Below, one piece after another: positions 59,366 through 64,000 of a stretch of DNA of 64,000 bases. A model generated the notes under the pieces. The model did no database searches. It saw only the letters and a list, made by a program, of their open reading frames with translations, and was not told the DNA's origin. Position numbers and translations under genes: made by a program. The DNA is from Pseudoalteromonas xiamenensis (GTDB taxonomy: Bacteria; Pseudomonadota; Gammaproteobacteria; Enterobacterales; Alteromonadaceae). Position 1 is the first letter of the stretch; the number at the start of each line of letters is the position of its first letter. The DNA lies in the NCBI RefSeq assembly GCF_042431545.1, contig NZ_JBHLYX010000001.1. One strand, written 5' to 3'.

Positions 59366-59789
59366 AGACGACAAAAGGACACGGCAGGAAGCCTAGGACA
59401 GGACGTCAAAGACAGTGGAAGTTAGAATGGATTCACAAGGACTGAATTGTAGTGAATAGGAAATTCACTAGTTAGGATAACAAAGGACAAGCAGGAAGCG
59501 ATGGGGTAAAACTACAGGAAGTAGTTGGCATGGATGTTACCTCTTACGGACAGCAAGAAGCATTTAGGGACGCTTAAAAAGGGAATGAACACAAGGCTGT
59601 GTGAGGGACGCATGTAGGATGCAGCGAGATACGCGGGATGCGTTAGTGATGGAGCACAATGGAGTGACGGCGGGTATACTGGACACATACCCGATCAGGG
59701 GAGATAAAATGGACCTATCCGAGGAATGGATACCAAAATAGGATTACTAGAGATTGAGGCGCGACTTTTGTTTGCGCCTTAGTTTTTTC
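59366..59789 (+). ncRNA. csrB: CsrB/RsmZ-type CsrA-sequestering RNA
   Basis: No coding frame is supported in this stretch. It contains about 27 GGA triplets in 420 bases, four or more times chance, and many lie in hairpin loops. Examples are TAGTGAAT / ATTCACTA with loop AGGAA (59450-59470), AACTAC / GTAGTT with loop AGGAA (59510-59526), CGGGTAT / ATACCCG with GGA in the loop (59671-59693), ACGC / GCGT with GGGAT (59631-59643), and GCAT / ATGC with GTAGG (59610-59622). This is the known form of CsrB-class RNAs that titrate CsrA/RsmA. It ends in an intrinsic terminator (AGGCGC 59757-59762, GCGCCT 59774-59779, then a T-rich tail). A GacA-type palindrome lies upstream. Confidence 0.85.
59757..59789 (+). 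terminator. terminator of the CsrB-like RNA
   Basis: AGGCGC (59757-59762), an 11-base loop, GCGCCT (59774-59779), then TAGTTTTTTCT. Confidence 0.9.
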
Positions 59790-60151
59790 TGCGTTTGACA
59801 ACATTTAGACTCAACTCGGTGCTGAGCGTTTCACCTCGTTTTTGCATTGTAATTATGTCTGTACGAGTTATTTACACGTAAACATACGCATCCTAAGTTC
59901 CATTCTTTCGTTTCCCTTGTCTTCAAAATCGATTCATTGCCGCAGAACCTATCTAGTTGGCTGCTAATAAGCCAAAGACTAATTTTTCACAGGTACTCAA
60001 GCCCATTTATGACGCAACGAGCCTGTTTCACATGAAGGGTAAGTAAGGATTCATTTTAGACCCGCGAAATCAGTTGTGGTTAAGGAACAAAAAGCTACAG
60101 TAAACGTTCAACCTGAAAGTGCAAGGACACACCACACAAGGGAGAGCTTAC
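59790..60151. other. intergenic region without a gene
   Basis: About 360 bases between the RNA terminator and the phosphatase-kinase fusion. I see no ORF with a ribosome site, no tRNA and no clear repeat. It presumably holds the promoter of the 60152-64000 operon, but I could not pick out a convincing -35/-10 pair or a sigma-54 -24/-12 pair. Confidence 0.5.
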
Positions 60152-61768
60152 GTGAAAATGTTCAAATACAACTTTGTTATTTCATTAGTGTTGGCTTTAT
60201 GTGTTGTCTTCTTTAAAAACTCTTGGCTTGTTTATCCGTTGCTCTGGGCGTTCAGTGCGGTAGCCCTCGTTTCTGAAGCTTATTTATTTAATCGACCAAC
60301 CATATTTAGAAAGCGCAGTACGGGTGAAATACCTCTTTTAGTAAAACTCGTTTTACTTCCTTACCTGTTCGTCGCTCAATCCTACAATTGGATTGTTTGC
60401 AGACAAAAAAGTCATGTTGCCTGTTCAAAGTTAAGCGACAACGTCTTTGTTGCGAGCCGACTTTCAAAATCGGATGTGCCAATGCTCCGAGCTGAGGGGA
60501 TCTCGGCCATATTAGATGTCACGGCTGAATACGATGGCCTTAACTTAAGTCAAAGCGACGAAGGTTTTTTCTACCTCAATATTCCCATTCTCGATCATCA
60601 TATTCCAAGTCCAACTCAAATAGCGCAAGCGCTCGCTTGGATTGAAGTTATGCATAACGAATCGCGCCGCGTTGTAGTGCACTGTGCACTTGGGCGAGGT
60701 CGTTCAGTGTTTGTCTGTGCTGCCTATTTTTTAGCGCAAAGTGCCTCTTCGAACACAGACACGGTAATGGAAAGTATTCAACAGCACCGAATAAAGGCTC
60801 GTTTGAACAAACAACAACGCAGGGCCTTGACTGCCTTGCACCAAAAGGATCTTTTACAACATAAAGAACAGCTTGGAATGTTGGTCAATCCAGTGGCTGG
60901 AGGTGGAAAATGGATGAGCTACGAAAACGATATTCTGGGGTATTTAACCAAACGCTATCGCTTAGTGATTGCTAAAACACAACCAGATAAAACACCCAGC
61001 GAATCGGCTAAGCTTTTGTTTAACGAGCATGAGTTCGACGTTTTTGTAGCCGGAGGTGGTGATGGCACGCTCGCAGCAGCGTCTGAAATTGCAATGGAAA
61101 ATCAATGCACGTTTGGGATACTTCCACTTGGTACTGCCAACTCACTTGCGCATGTTTTGCAAGGTGTAGTAACCAAGTTTGATCCGATTGATAGGGCTTG
61201 TCGTACATTACTTTCCGGCAAATTACAAACTATCGACACCATAGATTGTAATGGCATCACCATGTTACTCGTGGCGGCCATTGGCATTGAAGCAAAAATG
61301 ATTGCCGACTCAGACCGAGAAAGTAAAAATGAGCAAGGGCAATTCGCTTATATCCGACACTTCATGGATGCCTTGCTGGACAATGACGACATCACGGTAC
61401 AGGTTACTGTGGATGAAAATAAAACGCAGGTCGTGCATTGTGCAAGCCTGGTTGTTGCAAACGCAGCACCTAAAGTCACTATTCTAGCGCAAGGAGGACA
61501 GACCGAACCGGACTATCAAGACGGTCAATTGGACGTAACAATTGTACCTCATCAAGAAAATGTACAAGACTACTTAAGTGTTGCTCAAGTGTTACTTGGT
61601 GAAAAACCAAGTAAAGACAACATGGTACGCCATTTTTGTTGCAAGAAACTGCATTTACAATTTCAAGAATCGCTAAATGTTGCGATTGATGGCGAAGTGC
61701 ATCAATTTGACGAAATGTCTTTTGAAATTCGGCCGAAAAGTTTGGTCATGATGGTGCCAAAAGCGTGA
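60152..61768 (+). CDS. membrane-anchored dual-specificity phosphatase / diacylglycerol-kinase-like fusion
   Basis: A 538-residue protein. Two or three N-terminal hydrophobic segments occupy about 5-85. A dual-specificity phosphatase domain follows at about 95-230, with catalytic loop VHCALGRGRS (Cys178-x5-Arg184) and the general-acid region LDHHIPSP. A diacylglycerol/sphingosine kinase (YegS/LCB5) domain occupies about 240-535, with VNPVAGGG, VAGGGDGTLAAA (ATP-binding GGGDGT near 302), GILPLGTANSLAHVL and a C-terminal VAIDGEVHQFD. The start is GTG at 60152 with AGGGAG seven bases upstream. It is the first gene of an apparent operon with the sigma-54 regulator 19 bases downstream. A role in lipid signalling or recycling is inference. 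Confidence 0.87.
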   Translation: MKMFKYNFVISLVLALCVVFFKNSWLVYPLLWAFSAVALVSEAYLFNRPTIFRKRSTGEIPLLVKLVLLPYLFVAQSYNWIVCRQKSHVACSKLSDNVFVASRLSKSDVPMLRAEGISAILDVTAEYDGLNLSQSDEGFFYLNIPILDHHIPSPTQIAQALAWIEVMHNESRRVVVHCALGRGRSVFVCAAYFLAQSASSNTDTVMESIQQHRIKARLNKQQRRALTALHQKDLLQHKEQLGMLVNPVAGGGKWMSYENDILGYLTKRYRLVIAKTQPDKTPSESAKLLFNEHEFDVFVAGGGDGTLAAASEIAMENQCTFGILPLGTANSLAHVLQGVVTKFDPIDRACRTLLSGKLQTIDTIDCNGITMLLVAAIGIEAKMIADSDRESKNEQGQFAYIRHFMDALLDNDDITVQVTVDENKTQVVHCASLVVANAAPKVTILAQGGQTEPDYQDGQLDVTIVPHQENVQDYLSVAQVLLGEKPSKDNMVRHFCCKKLHLQFQESLNVAIDGEVHQFDEMSFEIRPKSLVMMVPKA

Positions 61769-61787
61769 AGTTCAGCAAGGAGAGTCA

Positions 61788-63161
61788 GTGAAAACCGTTT
61801 TACTAGTGGATGATGATGATCAGTTTGTTCAAATAGCAGCTCGTATATTGGAACATCTGGGTTGCTTGTGCGATATATCATTAAGTGTGGAAGAAGCAAA
61901 AGCATTGCTCCAACATCAACATTATGATCATCTCTTCATCGATTTCATGCTGCCAGATGGCAGTGGACTCCATCTTGTGGATTGGCTACGAAAACAAGGG
62001 AATCAAGTTCCTGTAACGCTTATCTCTGGGCATCCATCGGTAAAAACAGCGCTTGATAAATTATGCGTAGATGGCATCACGCATTTATTGAAGCCCCTTG
62101 TTGCGGAAGACTTCGCGAGCATTTTGTCTCCCAAGAAAAAGCCAGCAATCACGAGCAAACTCAAGTTTGGTTGTTTGATAGGCAATTCGCCAGCGATGAA
62201 CCAACTCTATGATTTAATTGCACGAGTGGCCAAAACAAATGCAAATGTCATGCTTCAGGGAGAAAGTGGGGTAGGCAAGGAAATGGTTGCGCAGGCTATT
62301 CACAATTCCAGTGAAGTTGAAGGAAGCTATGTTGGTGTTAACTGCGGAGCAATTGCAAAAGAATTAATCGGCAGTGAGCTGTTTGGGCATGAAAAAGGAG
62401 CCTTCACAGGCGCTGTAGCGCAAAAAATGGGTGTATTTGAGCAGGCGAATAAAGGGACGTTGTTCTTGGATGAAGTGACGGAAATGCCAATTGATTTGCA
62501 GCCGAACCTGCTGAGGGTATTGGAAACAAATTCCCTAACCCGAGTTGGTGGCACATCAGTAATAAAAACAAATTGCCGTATAATTTCCGCGACAAACCGC
62601 ACAATGGAAGAACTTGCGAGCCAAAATGTGATCCGGGAGGATATTTATTTCCGACTTGCCGTTTTTCCTATCACTATTCCCCCGTTGAGAGATCGCAAAG
62701 AAGATATCACACTGTTGGTCGCATTTTTCCTCGACAAATTTAATCAACAGGGAAACACGCGTTATGAAGTGAGCGATCAGGATCTGAAAAAACTGAGTTT
62801 ATATGATTGGCCAGGTAATGTTCGAGAGTTAAAGCATTGTGTTCATCGGGCTTATATTTTGGCCGATCAGAGGACAAATAAGCTGGTGTTTGACAACGCA
62901 TTTTCATCCCCCTTTTCACTGTATTCGTCGCCGCGTTCTGAGCCTAGTCTCAATGAGTTATCAAATAATATCGTGTCACCTTCATCTGGGGCTACTTTGC
63001 ACAATGTACAGGCGGGGAAAACGATAGAAGAAGTTGAAAAGGCGCTTATTTTTGAAACACTGAAATCGGTGGATGGCAACAAGACTTCTGCAGCTAAGAT
63101 GCTTGGGATAAGTACGAAAACACTGTACAACCGTCTTACAAGTTATCAAATCACTGAATAA
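61788..63161 (+). CDS. NtrC-family sigma-54-dependent response regulator
   Basis: A 457-residue activator of RpoN promoters. The receiver domain (1-120) is intact: DDDD at 8-11, phosphoacceptor Asp52 in IDFMLPDGSG, Ser in LISGH, Lys in LLKPL. The AAA+ domain (about 135-360) has Walker A GESGVGKE near 158, the sigma-54 contact loop GAFTGA near 204, Walker B GTLFLDEV and arginine finger REDIYFRLAVFPI. A Fis-type helix-turn-helix closes the protein (TSAAKMLGISTKTLYNRL). The start is GTG at 61788 with AAGGAG. It lies inside the phosphatase-kinase / sensor operon and is presumably phosphorylated by the CHASE3 protein or its partner. Confidence 0.95.
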   Translation: MKTVLLVDDDDQFVQIAARILEHLGCLCDISLSVEEAKALLQHQHYDHLFIDFMLPDGSGLHLVDWLRKQGNQVPVTLISGHPSVKTALDKLCVDGITHLLKPLVAEDFASILSPKKKPAITSKLKFGCLIGNSPAMNQLYDLIARVAKTNANVMLQGESGVGKEMVAQAIHNSSEVEGSYVGVNCGAIAKELIGSELFGHEKGAFTGAVAQKMGVFEQANKGTLFLDEVTEMPIDLQPNLLRVLETNSLTRVGGTSVIKTNCRIISATNRTMEELASQNVIREDIYFRLAVFPITIPPLRDRKEDITLLVAFFLDKFNQQGNTRYEVSDQDLKKLSLYDWPGNVRELKHCVHRAYILADQRTNKLVFDNAFSSPFSLYSSPRSEPSLNELSNNIVSPSSGATLHNVQAGKTIEEVEKALIFETLKSVDGNKTSAAKMLGISTKTLYNRLTSYQITE

Positions 63162-63175
63162 AGATAAGGATTATT

Positions 63176-63382
63176 ATGGATGACACCATGAAGCAGGATG
63201 AACTCTTGCATGATGTCAGAAAGACACTCAATCAAATTTCGATGAACGCTGAGCTGTTAAAACTGGTCAACTCGACTGGACCTGAAAATGAAGAAATCCA
63301 AGGCATCGCTGACAATATCTTAAAAAGTGTGTTGGATTGCAGTGAGCTACTTAAAGCGTTTAACCCAAAGGAAGAGCCATGA
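63176..63382 (+). CDS. stand-alone histidine-kinase dimerisation-like small protein
   Basis: A 68-residue protein consisting of two predicted helices. LLHDVRKTLNQISMNAELLKLV (His12) resembles the H-box helix of sensor kinases (H-D/E-x-R-x-x-L-N), and IQGIADNILKSVLDCSELLKAF resembles the second DHp helix. There is no ATPase domain. AAGGA precedes the ATG, and its TGA overlaps the ATG of the next gene (ATGA). Possible roles are a phosphotransfer carrier, a kinase inhibitor or a dimerisation partner. All are inference. Confidence 0.7.
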   Translation: MDDTMKQDELLHDVRKTLNQISMNAELLKLVNSTGPENEEIQGIADNILKSVLDCSELLKAFNPKEEP

Positions 63383-64000
63383 GTTCTTTAGTGAATGCTT
63401 TTAATAGACTGTCTTCAAGCTTGTTAATTGTTTGGTTAACGATGGCAATTTGCACTGCTTTTCTAGTTAGTAACGTTGTTGTTGGTTTTAAGAATGTTGA
63501 AGACTTAGATACTTTGCAAAAAGGGATGGAAAACACAAGTGAGTTAATCCTAGCAATCGACAATTTGCATATAGCATCGTTAAACGCCGAGTCGAGTACT
63601 AAGTCCTACTTACTGACAAAAGAGTCATCGACGCTTGGCCCATTGCTTGAAAGTTTAACTGAGCTTGATGAAAACATTGCACGAGTAACTGCAGAAAAAT
63701 CAGAAAGTCTCCCACAACAAAAACGAATAAAAACATACTTAAATACCGCTATTCTTCAGGTTTCTCAACTTAAACAACATGCAGACAAAGCGAGCGAAGA
63801 TAAACAAAGTGCGTTGGCGCTGGTCAGAACAATTGAAAAAACGGCGTTAGATCTGAGACAGCAATATAACCGGATTCTTGAGGAAGAAACGGCGATTCGT
63901 GATATTCAGCGTAACTTTCTGAACAACGTGAAGCGTGAGGCCATTAGTAACATTGTGTGGTTTTCCTTTATCAGTATTTCATTAGTGTTGCTGACGATGG
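63379..64000 (+). CDS. CHASE3-domain membrane sensor, 3' end outside the window
   Basis: An open frame from ATG 63379 runs to the window edge (207 codons, no stop). It has one transmembrane helix at about 14-36 (LLIVWLTMAICTAFLVSNVVVGF), a periplasmic helical domain of about 150 residues with the CHASE3-like NAESSTKSYLLTKESSTLGPLLE, and a second transmembrane helix beginning near 190 (NIVWFSFISISLVLLTM). The missing C terminus would most likely be a histidine kinase, but a methyl-accepting or GGDEF output is possible. Its start overlaps the stop of the DHp-like gene by four bases, so the two are translationally coupled. Confidence 0.8.
   Translation, partial: MSSLVNAFNRLSSSLLIVWLTMAICTAFLVSNVVVGFKNVEDLDTLQKGMENTSELILAIDNLHIASLNAESSTKSYLLTKESSTLGPLLESLTELDENIARVTAEKSESLPQQKRIKTYLNTAILQVSQLKQHADKASEDKQSALALVRTIEKTALDLRQQYNRILEEETAIRDIQRNFLNNVKREAISNIVWFSFISISLVLLTM

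Noticed and set aside
59366..59789. Reading the GGA-rich stretch as a short protein gene or a direct repeat array
   Set aside because: No frame with a ribosome site, no fixed repeat unit; the GGA motifs sit in different hairpins with varied stems, which fits a CsrA-binding RNA.
60100..60151. A sigma-54 (-24/-12) promoter ahead of the phosphatase-kinase operon
   Set aside because: I looked for GG-N10-GC spacing because the operon encodes an RpoN activator, but found no convincing TGGCAC-N5-TTGC match.

Overview
The window looks like a chromosomal segment of a marine gammaproteobacterium of the Alteromonadales type (Pseudoalteromonas or a relative). This is inferred from moderate GC, gammaproteobacterial gene clusters (yhbY/rlmE-ftsH-folP-glmM-tpiA-secG-tRNA-Leu, gcvR-bcp//bamC, queF//syd, tamA-tamB, metR//metE with MetJ boxes), and families common in that order (DUF3019 with MipA/OmpV, RraB, MtfA, a TonB-dependent receptor, a propeller-amidohydrolase). 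No phage, insertion sequence, CRISPR array or rRNA operon was seen. Gene density is high and most intergenic spaces carry a readable terminator.

Layout. 1-12.5 kb: ilvY (cut by the window edge), an orphan OmpR-type regulator, a Kef-type antiporter, Spo0M, ElaA, an NSS symporter, a four-gene minus-strand envelope-signalling operon (mipA - DUF3019 - response regulator - histidine kinase), a lipoprotein and a serine hydrolase. 12.5-19.4 kb: the housekeeping block yhbY // rlmE-ftsH, folP-glmM, tpiA-secG and two tRNA-Leu(GAG) genes. In many gammaproteobacteria rimP-nusA-infB would follow. Here a TonB-dependent receptor and helD follow instead. 24-34 kb: RimK-like ligase, PspB-like protein, queC // queE, bcp-gcvR // bamC (dapA absent from between), a YjiH-like membrane protein, hrpB and mtfA. 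34-46 kb: propeller-amidohydrolase, a lysine/alanine-rich small protein, elyC, metR // metE with two MetJ operator arrays, a GAF-GGDEF-EAL protein and pyrC. 46-59 kb: short H-NS-like protein, radD, rraB, tamA-tamB, a periplasmic cyclophilin, queF // syd, three small minus-strand genes and a GNAT enzyme.

The most striking stretch is 59.1-64 kb. A transcription unit without an ORF (about 59366-59789) carries about 27 GGA triplets, many in the loops of short hairpins, and ends in an intrinsic terminator. This is the architecture of a CsrB/RsmZ-type RNA that sequesters CsrA. A perfect 16-bp palindrome resembling the GacA/UvrY/SirA activation site lies about 170 bases upstream of its predicted start. 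Downstream on the same strand is a compact operon: a membrane-anchored dual-specificity-phosphatase / diacylglycerol-kinase-like fusion, a sigma-54 response regulator, a 68-residue protein resembling a lone histidine-kinase dimerisation helix pair, and a CHASE3 sensor cut by the window edge.

Functions that group together: envelope assembly and stress (bamC, tamAB, elyC, mipA/DUF3019 with its two-component system, PspB-like, cyclophilin, ftsH, secG, syd), queuosine precursor synthesis (queC, queE, queF), methionine synthesis control (metR, metE, MetJ boxes) and RNA-level control (CsrB-like RNA, RraB, YhbY, RlmE, HrpB). Many starts are TTG or GTG (ftsH, queE, bamC, the RstB-like kinase, the mipA-like gene, helD, the phosphatase-kinase fusion and its response regulator). 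Several of these are fixed by a good Shine-Dalgarno sequence.
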